Assembly: GCA_964478025.1 (NCBI GenBank)
Contig: CAYZGK010000002.1
Location: forward strand, 124,001-188,000
Direction of reading: 5' to 3'
DNA: 64,000 nt
From: UBA3700 sp964478025
GTDB lineage: Bacteria > Bacillota > Clostridia > Christensenellales > UBA3700
Below, in pieces: positions 1 to 8,874 of this stretch. Numbering within the stretch: position 1 is the stretch's first letter; each line of letters begins with the position of its first letter. The notes beneath the pieces were generated by a model that was not told where the DNA came from, searched no databases, and saw only the letters and a program-made list of their open reading frames with translations. The position numbers and the translations under genes were made by a program.

Positions 1-2701
1 TGTATTTCTTTATAACAGCTTCAATTTCGCTTAGTCTCTTTAAATCTTCTTTAGATATAACAGTTTTTCTAATGCTTAAATCTGCTTGATTAATATTTGT
101 TTCATTAGTTTTTAATACGCCACGACAAATTTCAATTTCAGAGTTAGTAGAAACTTTTTCTTTTTCTAATCTTTCAATATTTGTTTGTTGAGTTTTAATA
201 TCATTTTCAAGTTCTTGAATTTTCATCTTCATATCAAGAATCTTTGCATCTAATTTAGCCTTTTCTTCCTTCTTAGAATTAAAGTAGTCTCTACCAGTTT
301 TAGCTTCACCGTCTTTTCCTACTTTATCTACAGTTATAGAATCACTTTGAGCATTAGCTCTACTTAATGCTTCATTAATTATATTTATAGAATCCTCAAC
401 TTTTTTCTTGTTTTCTAATGCCTTATCTTTTGAATTATTTAAATCAATAATAATATTTACGATAGCCTCATATTTACCATTATCTTGAAGGTACTTTTTA
501 ACAGCATCATTAAACTCTTTATCGTATTCATCAAGTTGATCATTTATATCTTCTTTTTCTTCTTTATATTCTTTATATTTAACATTTAATTCATTATATT
601 TTTTAGCAACTTCGTTATATTCTTTCTTTAATTGTTTTAACTTATCTTCTTGAGCAATAAGTCCTGTTGTAGTTGCTTTTTGAGAACCACCAGAGATAGA
701 ACCTGTAGTATTTAAAATTTCGCCATCAAGTGTTACTATCTTAACTTGATAGTGGTATTTTCTAGCAATATCTATAGCATTATCTATTGTATCTATAACA
801 ACAGTATTTCCTAAAAGTCCTGCAAAAATAACATTAAACTTTGGATCATAAGATATTAATTTACTAGCAACACCTAAACATCCTTTTTCTCTAACGATAC
901 TTAAACATGTTGGGTCTAATTCTCTTGGTCTATAAGAAGTTAGTGGTAGGAATGTAATTCTTCCTATTCTATTTTGTTTTTGATATTGTATTAAATCTCT
1001 TGCTGTATATTCGTCATTAACAATAATATTTTGAAGCGCATTACCAAGAGCTGCCTCAATTGCAAGTTGAAGTCTATCCTCTACCTTTATAACTGAAGCT
1101 ACTACACCTAAAATCTTTTGTTTGATTTTTGGATCATTATCTGCTGCCTTTAATAATTGTTGTACTGGAGCTGCAAAACCTTCATGGTTTTTAACCATTT
1201 CGTCTAAGTAATTAATTTTACCAAGTCTTAAAGAAGCATCTTCTCTTAACTTATTAATTGTTTCTTCAGCTTCATCTATTAAATCAATAAGTTCTGCATT
1301 TCTATTTGAAAGCTTTTCAATAGTTGACTCAAGATTATCTCTTGTTGTCTTAGATTTATTTACAGCTTTTTCTAATTCTGCGCTAATTTTTTCATTATTA
1401 TCTATTTTTTCATCAAGAGATTTAATTTCTTCTTCAATCTCTTTTAATCTTTCTTTTTGGGATTCAGCTTGACCTTGAATTTTTCCTAAATTAGCTTTAA
1501 TATCTCCAACTGATTCTAAAAGTTTATTAATTTCAGAATTTTTATCTTCAAGAGCTTGCTCTCTATCTAAAATTTCTTTCATTAATTCATTTTGAACTTT
1601 TATTGAATCGTTATAATCTTTTTCAATGTCTAACTTTTCTTCATTATCCATTGAAATTTTATTATTTGCGTCTCTAATTTCTTTATCTTTATCTCTTATA
1701 TCTTGCTCTAATTTTGCAAGTCTATCTGAGTAATCTTGTTTAGTATTTAAAAGACCTTCCTTCTTTGCAAGCAAAGTATTTCCTTGACCTGTTATATTTT
1801 CCTTTTTAACAGCAAGTTTTGTTTGCTCTTCCATTATATCGCTTAATCTTGAGTCTAAATCTCTTTGCTCGTCTGTTAGTTTATCGAACTTTTCATTCCA
1901 GTCTTTTGAATCTATATCAAGTTTTTCTAGGTTTTCAATATATCCTTTTATTTTTGCATTTATCTTTTCTTTTTGTACAACATTGTTTTCCTTTTGGAAT
2001 AAATAAGCATTAGCTTCTAAAACCTTTAAATCAGCGACAATTGAAGTATATTTCTTAGCGTTTTCTGCTTGTTTTTCTAAAGAGGTTAAGTTTCTTTGCA
2101 TTTCTGCCATTAAACTTTCTATTGTCTTTTTATTGGTTTCATATTCCTCAAGGTTTCTCATTGCGTCACGTCTTGCAATTTTACTACCTAAAACTCCAGC
2201 AGCATCTTCAAATATTGCACGTCTATTTTCTGGCTTTGCACTAATAATTTCTGCAATTTTACCTTGACCTATAATAGAATAACCTTCTCTTCCTAAACCA
2301 GTTCCTCTTACAAGGGCTCTTATATCTGTATATCTAGCTCTAACTCCGTTTATAGAATACTCAGAGCTATCGTCTCTATACATTTTACGAGAGATTGTAA
2401 CTTCATCCATTTCAAGTGTTGGGAAAATTCTATCAGGACCAGCGTTATTAAATCTTAAAGAAACTTCAGCATAAGACATTGATTTACGTTTTTCAGTACC
2501 GGCGAAGATGACATCTGACATCTTTTTACCACGCAATAATTTGACACTTTGTTCACCAAGTACCCATCTTATTGCATCTACGATATTACTCTTTCCGCAT
2601 CCATTTGGTCCTACAATAGCTGTAATACCATCATTAAAAGATACAGAAACCTTATCCGCAAATGACTTAAATCCGTAAAATTCTATGCCTTCAAACTTCA
2701 T
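1..2701 (-). CDS. smc: Chromosome partition protein SMC, C-terminal part beyond the window
   Basis: SMC ATPase that compacts and segregates the chromosome together with ScpA/ScpB. The ATG is at 2699-2701, preceded by AAAGGAT, and the frame stays open to base 1, giving about 900 residues of a protein usually near 1180. Visible: N-terminal MKFEGIEFYGFKSFADK and Walker A GPNGCGKSN at residues 31-39, a first long coiled coil (about 170-500), the globular hinge (about 520-650), a hinge-end motif TGSISGGSQ near 670, then the returning coiled coil. The C-terminal signature motif and Walker B lie off the edge. It follows plsX and rnc, the usual Firmicutes order. Identification is secure; only the truncation is a limit. 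Confidence 0.96.
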   Translation of the reverse strand, partial: MKFEGIEFYGFKSFADKVSVSFNDGITAIVGPNGCGKSNIVDAIRWVLGEQSVKLLRGKKMSDVIFAGTEKRKSMSYAEVSLRFNNAGPDRIFPTLEMDEVTISRKMYRDDSSEYSINGVRARYTDIRALVRGTGLGREGYSIIGQGKIAEIISAKPENRRAIFEDAAGVLGSKIARRDAMRNLEEYETNKKTIESLMAEMQRNLTSLEKQAENAKKYTSIVADLKVLEANAYLFQKENNVVQKEKINAKIKGYIENLEKLDIDSKDWNEKFDKLTDEQRDLDSRLSDIMEEQTKLAVKKENITGQGNTLLAKKEGLLNTKQDYSDRLAKLEQDIRDKDKEIRDANNKISMDNEEKLDIEKDYNDSIKVQNELMKEILDREQALEDKNSEINKLLESVGDIKANLGKIQGQAESQKERLKEIEEEIKSLDEKIDNNEKISAELEKAVNKSKTTRDNLESTIEKLSNRNAELIDLIDEAEETINKLREDASLRLGKINYLDEMVKNHEGFAAPVQQLLKAADNDPKIKQKILGVVASVIKVEDRLQLAIEAALGNALQNIIVNDEYTARDLIQYQKQNRIGRITFLPLTSYRPRELDPTCLSIVREKGCLGVASKLISYDPKFNVIFAGLLGNTVVIDTIDNAIDIARKYHYQVKIVTLDGEILNTTGSISGGSQKATTTGLIAQEDKLKQLKKEYNEVAKKYNELNVKYKEYKEEKEDINDQLDEYDKEFNDAVKKYLQDNGKYEAIVNIIIDLNNSKDKALENKKKVEDSINIINEALSRANAQSDSITVDKVGKDGEAKTGRDYFNSKKEEKAKLDAKILDMKMKIQELENDIKTQQTNIERLEKEKVSTNSEIEICRGVLKTNETNINQADLSIRKTVISKEDLKRLSEIEAVIKKY

Positions 2702-2731
2702 TTAAATCCTTTGTCTTTAACACTAAAATAA

Positions 2732-2751
2732 TGTGTAACGAAAATTACACA
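2732..2751 (-). other. Small hairpin in the rnc-smc gap
   Basis: A perfect 7-bp inverted repeat (TGTGTAA / TTACACA) with a 6-base loop lies in the 95-base gap between rnc and smc, with TATAAT (2768-2773, minus strand) just upstream. No U-run follows on the minus strand, so it is not a convincing terminator. It may mark the 5' leader of a separate smc transcript or an RNA-processing site; the role is unknown. Confidence 0.3.
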
Positions 2752-2796
2752 TATATAATATTATCATATTATACCCATATTTTAAAATGAAAAAAT

Positions 2797-3468
2797 CTAA
2801 ATATTTAAAAACTTTTTAGCTGCCTCAACTTCAGCATCTTCCTTTGATCTTCCTTGGCCTGAACTGCACTTTTTATCGTTAATATACAAGATGGCTTCAA
2901 ATAGATGTTCATTCCTTTTTGCATCATATGAAATTTCTCTATGTCCATACCTTACAAGGCCAGGATATTTTTCATTTAACTTTGACTTATAATCTATTTT
3001 ATTTAACACTTCCATATTGTTAAAACTATCTTTTAAAAGTTCAAGAACAAAATTTTTTGTTATATCTAAAGAATTAGAATCTAGATATATTGCTGCAATA
3101 ATTGATTCTATGACATCAGATAAAGTTTTTTTACCACCTATGCTTCCTTTACCTAAAAATATACAATCTTGAAGTAAAATGCTATTTGCAATAGGTGTTA
3201 AACCTTCCTCAGATACTAAATTAGCACGTTTTTTTGTTAATTCTTTTTCTGTATCTAATGGATAATCTTTATATAATTTTTCGGCTACTATCATGTTTAT
3301 TAATGAGTCGCCTAAAAACTCTAATCTATTGTAATCTTCAATACCTCTTTGATTTGCATAAGATGCATGTGTTAAAGCTGTTTCAATTAATGAAACATCC
3401 TTAAAAACATATCCGCACTTTTCATATATTATTTTTTGTGCTTTTTCAACTTTTTGAGAATCAGTCAT
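2797..3468 (-). CDS. rnc: Ribonuclease III
   Basis: Double-strand-specific endoribonuclease that processes rRNA precursors and structured mRNAs. The catalytic domain has the signature NRLEFLGDSLINMIVAEKL (residues about 47-65) with the acidic Glu and Asp, and the second acidic cluster DVIESIIAAIYLDS further on. The C-terminal third is a dsRNA-binding domain (about 155-223) ending in AAKKFLNI. At 223 residues it has normal length. Its ATG overlaps the 3' end of plsX by 8 bases, implying translational coupling. A 95-base gap separates it from smc. Confidence 0.97.
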   Translation of the reverse strand: MTDSQKVEKAQKIIYEKCGYVFKDVSLIETALTHASYANQRGIEDYNRLEFLGDSLINMIVAEKLYKDYPLDTEKELTKKRANLVSEEGLTPIANSILLQDCIFLGKGSIGGKKTLSDVIESIIAAIYLDSNSLDITKNFVLELLKDSFNNMEVLNKIDYKSKLNEKYPGLVRYGHREISYDAKRNEHLFEAILYINDKKCSSGQGRSKEDAEVEAAKKFLNI

Positions 3469-4468
3469 TTACCTTTAAACCTTTTTCAATTAACTCACAT
3501 ACATTCTTTTGAGCTAAAGTTGCTGCTTGCATAATTGCTGCCTTAAATGGCACTTCCTTGCTTGAGCCATGAGCCTTTACAATTACCTTTTTACATCCTA
3601 AAAGTACAGCGCCACCAACCTCGTCTGTAGACATTTTATTTTTAACGCTCTTTAGAGCAGGTTTTAGCAATAAGTATCCAATTTTTGCTCTTAATCCACC
3701 ATTTAAAATGGCTTCTTTTATCATGCCAAATAAATTCTTGCATGCACCTTCTGTAGACTTAATTGCAATATTTCCAGCAAAGCCATCACAAACTATTACA
3801 TCTACCTTGCCAGATACAAAATCAGTAGGTTCAACATTACCTACAAAGTTTAATTCTTTTTCATTCTTTAATATTTGATGAACCTCTTTAGTAAGAGCGC
3901 ATCCTTTTTCTTCTTCAGCGCCATTGTTTAAAAGACCAATTTTAGGGCTATCTATATTAAATAAAGACTTAACATATACATTTCCCATTATTGCAAATTC
4001 TTTTAGCATATTAGGCTTACAATCTACATTTGCTCCAGCATCACAAACAATTGTATATTTTCCATTAATAAGTGTTGGAACAATAGGAGCAAGCATAGCA
4101 CGTGTTACGCCATCAACTAACTTTACAAGAAGAGTTCCGCCGCATAAAAGTGCTCCTGTGTTTCCTGAGGATACCATTCCATCATACTCTCCATCACATA
4201 GAGCTTTAAGACCTACAACCATAGAAGATTCTTTTTTTCTTCTAATTGCCATAACAGGATGATCATCATTTGTAATAACATCAGTTGCATCTAATATTTC
4301 AACTTGAGATTTGTTATAAGATAAAGTACTTAATACTTTTTCTATTTCATCTTTCTTTCCAGCTAGTGAAACAATTAAATCTTTATTTTCATTTATTGCA
4401 AGAACAGCTCCCTTAACTGGTGCTTCTGGACAATTATCTCCGCCAAAGCAATCTACTATAATCTTCAT
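3461..4468 (-). CDS. plsX: Phosphate acyltransferase PlsX
   Basis: Makes acyl-phosphate from acyl-ACP for phosphatidic acid synthesis, acting at the membrane face. The family start MKIIVDCFGGDNCPEAPVKG is intact, followed by DDHPVMAIRRKKESSMVVG and VSSGNTGALL, all typical of PlsX. At 335 residues it has normal length. SD GAGGTAAATAA precedes the ATG. In many Firmicutes it sits between rpmF and fab genes; here rnc and smc follow directly and no fab/acpP genes are present, while an ATPase gene separates it from rpmF. The last bases overlap the rnc start. Confidence 0.96.
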   Translation of the reverse strand: MKIIVDCFGGDNCPEAPVKGAVLAINENKDLIVSLAGKKDEIEKVLSTLSYNKSQVEILDATDVITNDDHPVMAIRRKKESSMVVGLKALCDGEYDGMVSSGNTGALLCGGTLLVKLVDGVTRAMLAPIVPTLINGKYTIVCDAGANVDCKPNMLKEFAIMGNVYVKSLFNIDSPKIGLLNNGAEEEKGCALTKEVHQILKNEKELNFVGNVEPTDFVSGKVDVIVCDGFAGNIAIKSTEGACKNLFGMIKEAILNGGLRAKIGYLLLKPALKSVKNKMSTDEVGGAVLLGCKKVIVKAHGSSKEVPFKAAIMQAATLAQKNVCELIEKGLKVND

Positions 4469-4534
4469 TTATTTACCTCTTTTTGTATATATTGTTAGTA
4501 TATCAAACTTCTATTAAAAATAATATTAAATAAT

Positions 4535-5956
4535 CTAAAACTTAAACAAATCTTCCAATGTTATATTGTTAACGAAAACATCCGAATATTCATTTCTCTT
4601 TACACCATATGTAGATATTAATGTATTTCTAATTGAAAACTTATTACTAATTTTTTCATATAATAAATTAGTCCTTCTATGCACCTTTAGATAATAATCT
4701 TTATCTACTACAAACTTATCTGAATAAAACTTAATTTCACAAACATTTATAATATTATCTTTTCTTGTTAATATTAAATCAATTTGATATCCATCTTCTT
4801 TATTAAAATAAGCACTTGCACTTGTTGAAACACCTAAGATTTCTAAAGCATACTTAATTTGTTCAATATGATTGAAGCATACATTTTCAAATGCAAATCC
4901 AGCCCATGAGTTCAATTCATTTGTGGATATGTTTTGACTAAAATAATGTTCATTTTCAGCTCTACCTTCGCAAAAATTCAAATAAAATAAACAAAATGGA
5001 TCAACTAATTTATAATATGATTCCCTTTTTGGATATCCAAAAGGATAATACTTTATTATAAAATCACTCGCCATAAGTCCATTTAGATAATTAGATAATG
5101 AGCCACCCTCTTTTATATGTAGTGCTTGGGCGATTTCTTTTCTTGTAAAACCTAAGTTTTTTGTATATAAAAATTTAACTATACTTTTTGCTTTTTCACT
5201 ATAGATAAAAACTGATTTAAATAATCTATCAAACTCCAATTTCAATTGAGCATTTTTCTTAAAAAATATATTATCTATATTTTGACTTAGTGAATACTCT
5301 TTTTCAATATAGTTTAAATAGTAAGGAATCCCACCAAATATCATGTAAAGTTGAACTATATTATATCTTGAAAAATCAATTCCCTTACTTATTAAAAATT
5401 CTTCTGTTTCTTTTAAAGAAAATGGAGACAATTTAATTTCATATGTAACTCTACCATACAATCCACCATGATTATTTATAAGATTATTTTCCATCCAAGA
5501 TGTTGCGCTACCACAAATTATTAACATTAAATTATCTACAGCGCATGCATATGAATTCCAAAAGCCTTCAAAAGCACTAATAAAACTTGAGCCTTTTGTA
5601 TCCATCCATGGTAGTTCATCAATAAATACAACCATTCTTTTCCCATTATCTTTGCTGGTAAGTAATTGTCTTAGCAAATAGAAAGCTTCAAACCAATCTT
5701 CTGGTTTTTTAGTTGGCTTTAAACCATATGATAGTAAGTTTAAATAAAATTGATTTAATTGTCTTTTAGTTTCACTTTCATTATTTTTTTCATCTGGAGA
5801 TAAACCGGCATGCTTAAAAACAAAATTATCTGAAAAAACCTGATTTATTAAAAATGTTTTTCCAACTCTTCTTCTACCATATATAGCAACAAGCTCTGCC
5901 TTATTTGAATTATATAATCTTTCTAATTCCTCTATTTCTTTTTTTCTTCCTATCAT
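4535..5956 (-). CDS. AAA ATPase (ATPase_2/DUF234 type) with nuclease-like C-terminus
   Basis: A 473-residue P-loop ATPase of the archaeal-ATPase (PF01637) type. Walker A is GRRRVGKT at 27-34 and Walker B is VVFIDELPWMD near 112. A winged-helix segment (about 255-310) follows. The C-terminal part has IDLIL...VCEIKFY, with Asp393, Glu407 and Lys409 spaced like a PD-(D/E)XK nuclease core. Function is not established for the family; it is common as an accessory, patchily distributed gene. It is inserted between rpmF and plsX and its own ATG lacks a good SD; a six-codon minicistron with a strong SD precedes it. The promoter lies in a large palindrome. Confidence 0.8.
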   Translation of the reverse strand: MIGRKKEIEELERLYNSNKAELVAIYGRRRVGKTFLINQVFSDNFVFKHAGLSPDEKNNESETKRQLNQFYLNLLSYGLKPTKKPEDWFEAFYLLRQLLTSKDNGKRMVVFIDELPWMDTKGSSFISAFEGFWNSYACAVDNLMLIICGSATSWMENNLINNHGGLYGRVTYEIKLSPFSLKETEEFLISKGIDFSRYNIVQLYMIFGGIPYYLNYIEKEYSLSQNIDNIFFKKNAQLKLEFDRLFKSVFIYSEKAKSIVKFLYTKNLGFTRKEIAQALHIKEGGSLSNYLNGLMASDFIIKYYPFGYPKRESYYKLVDPFCLFYLNFCEGRAENEHYFSQNISTNELNSWAGFAFENVCFNHIEQIKYALEILGVSTSASAYFNKEDGYQIDLILTRKDNIINVCEIKFYSDKFVVDKDYYLKVHRRTNLLYEKISNKFSIRNTLISTYGVKRNEYSDVFVNNITLEDLFKF

Positions 5957-5965
5957 AATCTTATG

Positions 5966-5986
5966 CTATGTAGTTTCCGCCCACAT
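5966..5986 (-). other. Six-codon minicistron ahead of the ATPase
   Basis: A strong SD (AAGGAGA, 5992-5998) sits 5 bases before an ATG that opens a frame MWAETT followed by TAG. The stop is 9 bases before the ATPase ATG, which has no SD of its own. This suggests that ribosomes load at the minicistron and reinitiate at the ATPase. A loose CTATGT/ACATAG inverted repeat brackets the minicistron. Reading is direct from sequence; function is inferred. Confidence 0.45.
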
Positions 5987-6004
5987 AGACTTCTCCTTAA
6001 CTTA

Positions 6005-6033
6005 ATTATAGTTATATTCATTTCAGCCGTCAA
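6005..6033 (-). promoter_or_regulatory. Predicted promoter of the ATPase gene
   Basis: Minus-strand -35 TTGACG (6028-6033) and -10 TATAAT (6005-6010) are separated by 17 bases. The predicted start, near 5998, puts the SD at the very 5' end of the transcript. The -35 and much of the spacer lie inside the left arm of the 51-bp palindrome, so a dimeric repressor or cruciform could control it. Confidence 0.6.
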
Positions 6034-6066
6034 GCCGTTTTTTTTGGCTTCACGGCTGAAATGAAT
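6016..6066. repeat. 51-bp near-perfect palindrome
   Basis: Arms of 15 bp (ATTCATTTCAGCCGT and its exact complement), then one C-C mismatch, then 5 more pairs (AAGCC/GGCTT), around a 9-base loop containing T8. The 13-mer CTTCACGGCTGAA in its right arm recurs at 6172-6184. It overlaps the ATPase promoter. It may be an operator, a MITE-like repeat or the scar of an insertion. No other copy of the full palindrome was noticed in the window. Confidence 0.8.
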
Positions 6067-6144
6067 TGTATAAGTTTTGTCAATTTTTCCCCGAATTATA
6101 TAGCAATTATCGATAGTTTACTCTATTTTATTATAATTTTGCTT

Positions 6145-6184
6145 TTTAGCCGTGAGACCACTTTTTTGGTGCTTCACGGCTGAA
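6145..6184. repeat. Second imperfect hairpin sharing the palindrome's core
   Basis: TTTAGCCGTGA pairs with TCACGGCTGAA (one G-T wobble) around an interior containing T6. Its right arm repeats 13 bases (CTTCACGGCTGAA) of the palindrome 124 bp away, so the two are probably related repeat units. With the rpmF terminator it fills the 313-base stretch 5957-6269 between the ATPase and rpmF, which otherwise shows no gene. Confidence 0.6.
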
Positions 6185-6213
6185 TAGCCGTTTTTTGTCT
6201 TTTTATTTCTTGG

Positions 6214-6246
6214 CAAAAAAAAAGACTGTCATTTTTCATAACAGTC
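6214..6246 (-). terminator. Intrinsic terminator after rpmF
   Basis: On the minus strand GGACTGT and ACAGTC form a 6-7 bp stem with an 11-base loop, followed by a run of nine T. It lies 24 bases past the rpmF stop. Confidence 0.85.
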
Positions 6247-6269
6247 CTAATCTTATTAACAATTAAATG

Positions 6270-6455
6270 TTATTTTGCCTCTTTCTTTGAAACTACTTCA
6301 ACACCATCATAGTAACCACAATTTGGACAAACTTGATGATTTTTCTTTAGTTCATGACAATGAGGACACTCTACTAAAGCTGGAGCTGAGATTTTCCAGT
6401 TAGCTGCTCTTGTATGCTTTCTTTCTTTAGATGTTTTTCTCTTTGGTACTGCCAT
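6270..6455 (-). CDS. rpmF: 50S ribosomal protein L32
   Basis: Small structural protein of the large ribosomal subunit. At 61 residues it is of normal length, with the conserved start MAVPKRKTSKERKHTRAANW and a four-cysteine zinc ribbon (CPHC ... CPNC, residues about 30-47). SD GGAGGTGA is 8 bases from the ATG. It has its own promoter (6500-6528) and terminator, so it is expressed separately from ackA upstream. Confidence 0.97.
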   Translation of the reverse strand: MAVPKRKTSKERKHTRAANWKISAPALVECPHCHELKKNHQVCPNCGYYDGVEVVSKKEAK

Positions 6456-6499
6456 TTTAAGTCACCTCCAACTATACTTCTTCGTTAAAATGCTTTATC

Positions 6500-6528
6500 A
6501 TTTTATATTATTTACTTTTTTATGTCAA
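6500..6528 (-). promoter_or_regulatory. Predicted rpmF promoter
   Basis: Minus-strand TTGACA (6523-6528), 17-base spacer, TAAAAT (6500-6505). Transcription would start near 6493, about 38 bases before the rpmF ATG. It lies between the ackA stop and rpmF. Confidence 0.75.
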
Positions 6529-6542
6529 ACAAAAATCTATAA

Positions 6543-7748
6543 TTATATTTTCTCTACAATAGATTTTGTTTCTCTTGCAATTACAAGTTCCTCATTTGTT
6601 GGAATAACTAGTACTCTAACATGTGATCCTTCAGCTGTTAAATCACACCAACATCCACGAGGATTCTTTGCATTTTTCTCTTTATCTATCTTAATACCCA
6701 AGAACTCTAGATTGTCTGTTATTGACTCTCTTGATTCATAAGCATTTTCACCAATACCACCTGTAAATACTAAGCAATCAAGGCCGTTCATTGCAGCAGC
6801 ATATGCTCCAATATACTTTTGTGTTTGATATACGAATATTTCAAGTGCTAAAGCTGCTCTTTCATTGCCTTCAGCCTTTGCTGCATATAAATCTCTTGAA
6901 TCAGAAGATACTCCAGATACGCCTAAATATCCACACTTCTTATTTAAGTATGTTACAGTTTCAGCAAATGTCATACCTTTTAATTTAGCTAAAGTTTCTG
7001 CAGCTCCTACATCAATATCTCCACAACGTGTTCCCATTGGGATACCTGCAAGTGGTGTCATACCCATTGATGTATCAATAGATTTACCATTCTTAACTGC
7101 AGTAATTGATGAACCATTGCCTAAGTGACATGTAACAATATTTTCATATGGAAGGTTCTTAGATTTTAAGTACTTAATTGCTTCTTCAGATACATACTTA
7201 TGAGATGAACCATGAGCACCATATCTACGAACTTTGTACTTTTCATAATCTTCATAATCTATAGCATATAATTCTGCCTTCTTTGGCATTGTTGCATGGA
7301 AACCTGTATCTAAAACTATTACGTTTGGAATATTTGGTAATAATTCTCTACAAGCCTTAATACAAGATAAATGTGCTGGGTCATGAAGTGGAGCAAAATA
7401 TGTATTTGCCTCAAGTTCTTTAATTACTTTTTCATCAACTAATGTTGAATGTAAATATGTTTCACCAGCATTTACGTATCTATGACCAAAAGCTGCAATT
7501 TCATTTAAATCTTTAATAACACCCATCTTTTCATCTAATAATAGTTTGAAAGAAAGTTCTAGTGCTTCAATATGATCTTTTAAATCTTGCATTATTACAT
7601 GCTTTTCCCCTTTTGATTTATATGTTATTTTAGTTCCACCAATACCAATTCTTTCAATACCACCATTACATAAAGATTCTTCTGTAGACATATCTATTAA
7701 TTGGAATTTTAAAGACGAACTACCTGCATTTACTACTAATATTTTCAT
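6543..7748 (-). CDS. ackA: Acetate kinase
   Basis: Converts acetyl phosphate and ADP to acetate and ATP, the energy-yielding last step of acetate fermentation. The start was set at 7748 (MKILVVNAGSSSLKFQL), which matches the family N-terminus and has GAGGAAAAACAT in front; an upstream in-frame ATG adds 13 unrelated residues. Motifs include FGHRYVNAG, HNGSS-type CHLGNGSSI, DTSMGMTPL and TGGIGENA. The length is 401 residues. It lies 23 bases downstream of pta in one operon. Confidence 0.97.
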   Translation of the reverse strand: MKILVVNAGSSSLKFQLIDMSTEESLCNGGIERIGIGGTKITYKSKGEKHVIMQDLKDHIEALELSFKLLLDEKMGVIKDLNEIAAFGHRYVNAGETYLHSTLVDEKVIKELEANTYFAPLHDPAHLSCIKACRELLPNIPNVIVLDTGFHATMPKKAELYAIDYEDYEKYKVRRYGAHGSSHKYVSEEAIKYLKSKNLPYENIVTCHLGNGSSITAVKNGKSIDTSMGMTPLAGIPMGTRCGDIDVGAAETLAKLKGMTFAETVTYLNKKCGYLGVSGVSSDSRDLYAAKAEGNERAALALEIFVYQTQKYIGAYAAAMNGLDCLVFTGGIGENAYESRESITDNLEFLGIKIDKEKNAKNPRGCWCDLTAEGSHVRVLVIPTNEELVIARETKSIVEKI

Positions 7749-7771
7749 ATGTTTTTCCTCACCTATCTTAA

Positions 7772-8779
7772 TTATTCTGCTTGACAAGCTGTAACTGCAA
7801 CAGTGTTTATAATTTCTTCAACATCGCAGCCTCTTGATAAATCATTTAATGGTTTAGCAAAACCTTGACATACAGGTCCTATTGCCTTATAACCACCAAA
7901 TCTTTGTGCAATCTTATAACCAATGTTACCAGCATTAATATTTGGGAATACAAATACATTTGCATGTCCTGCAACACTTGATCCTGGAGCCTTTAGTGCA
8001 GCTACCTTTGGAGATACAGCAGCATCAAATTGGAACTCACCATCAATAGCAAGTGATGGAGCTGCCTCTTTAGCAATTGCTACAGCTTCTTGAACTTTTG
8101 GAACTGATTTAAAGAACTTATCATCATTACCTGAACCCTTTGTAGAGAAAGATAACATAGCAACCTTTGGCTCAATTCCTGTAATTGTCTTTGCTGTATT
8201 TGCTGAAGATATAGCAATATCTGCAAGTTGTTGAGCATCTGGCTCAATGTTAATTGCACAATCAGCAAAAACTGCAACACCATCTTCATTATATGGATGT
8301 GGAAGATTTTCATCTGCAATCATAATGAAACAAGATGAAACTGTCTTAACACCTGGTGCTGTTTTAATTACTTGTAAACCTGGTCTTAATGTATTTGCTG
8401 TTGAGTGACATGCACCTGATACATAACCATCAACATCGCCAGCCTTTAACATTAAAGCTCCAAACATTGTTCTATCCTCTGCTTGAATTGCAGCTTGCTC
8501 TTCTGTCATACCTTTAGCTTTTCTACATTCATATAAGATATTTGCATATTCTTTAGTCTTTTCACTTGTTTTTGGATCAATAAGTGTAATACCACTTAAA
8601 TCTACATCTGGAGCTACCTTTTTACATTCAGCTTCATTTCCTACTAATACAATTTTAGCAATTCCTAACTTTGTAACTTCTGCAGCAGCTCTTACAACTC
8701 TTTCATCCTCGCCTTCGCAAAGAACTATTGTCTTATTTAAAGCTTTTGCTTTATTTCTAATACTTTCAATTAAACTCAT
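7772..8779 (-). CDS. pta: Phosphate acetyltransferase
   Basis: Interconverts acetyl-CoA and acetyl phosphate, feeding ackA. It is a 335-residue short-form (Firmicutes-type) Pta without the N-terminal regulatory domains. Characteristic stretches are VLCEGEDERVVRAA near the start, YVSGACHSTANTLRP (about 116-130), and NVFVFPNINAGNIGYKIAQR with GGYKAIGPVCQG near the C-terminus. SD GGAGGCTAGAAG precedes the ATG. It is the first gene of a pta-ackA operon divergent from tmcAL. Confidence 0.97.
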   Translation of the reverse strand: MSLIESIRNKAKALNKTIVLCEGEDERVVRAAAEVTKLGIAKIVLVGNEAECKKVAPDVDLSGITLIDPKTSEKTKEYANILYECRKAKGMTEEQAAIQAEDRTMFGALMLKAGDVDGYVSGACHSTANTLRPGLQVIKTAPGVKTVSSCFIMIADENLPHPYNEDGVAVFADCAINIEPDAQQLADIAISSANTAKTITGIEPKVAMLSFSTKGSGNDDKFFKSVPKVQEAVAIAKEAAPSLAIDGEFQFDAAVSPKVAALKAPGSSVAGHANVFVFPNINAGNIGYKIAQRFGGYKAIGPVCQGFAKPLNDLSRGCDVEEIINTVAVTACQAE

Positions 8780-8832
8780 CTTCTAGCCTCCAAAAACTTT
8801 ATTTATATAATTATTTTTAATATAATATAAAC

Positions 8833-8862
8833 ATTATACGCACCTTGAGCGATTAAAGTAAA
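8833..8862 (-). promoter_or_regulatory. Predicted pta-ackA promoter
   Basis: Minus-strand TTTACT (8857-8862), 18-base spacer, TATAAT (8833-8838). The -35 overlaps the 5' leader of the divergent tmcAL gene (AAGGAAA SD at 8861-8867), so the two promoters share a gap of under 100 bases. Confidence 0.55.
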
Positions 8863-8874
8863 GGAAATTAAACA

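Noticed and set aside
7749..7787. Longer acetate kinase start
   Set aside because: Adds 13 residues absent from the family; the inner ATG has a proper SD.
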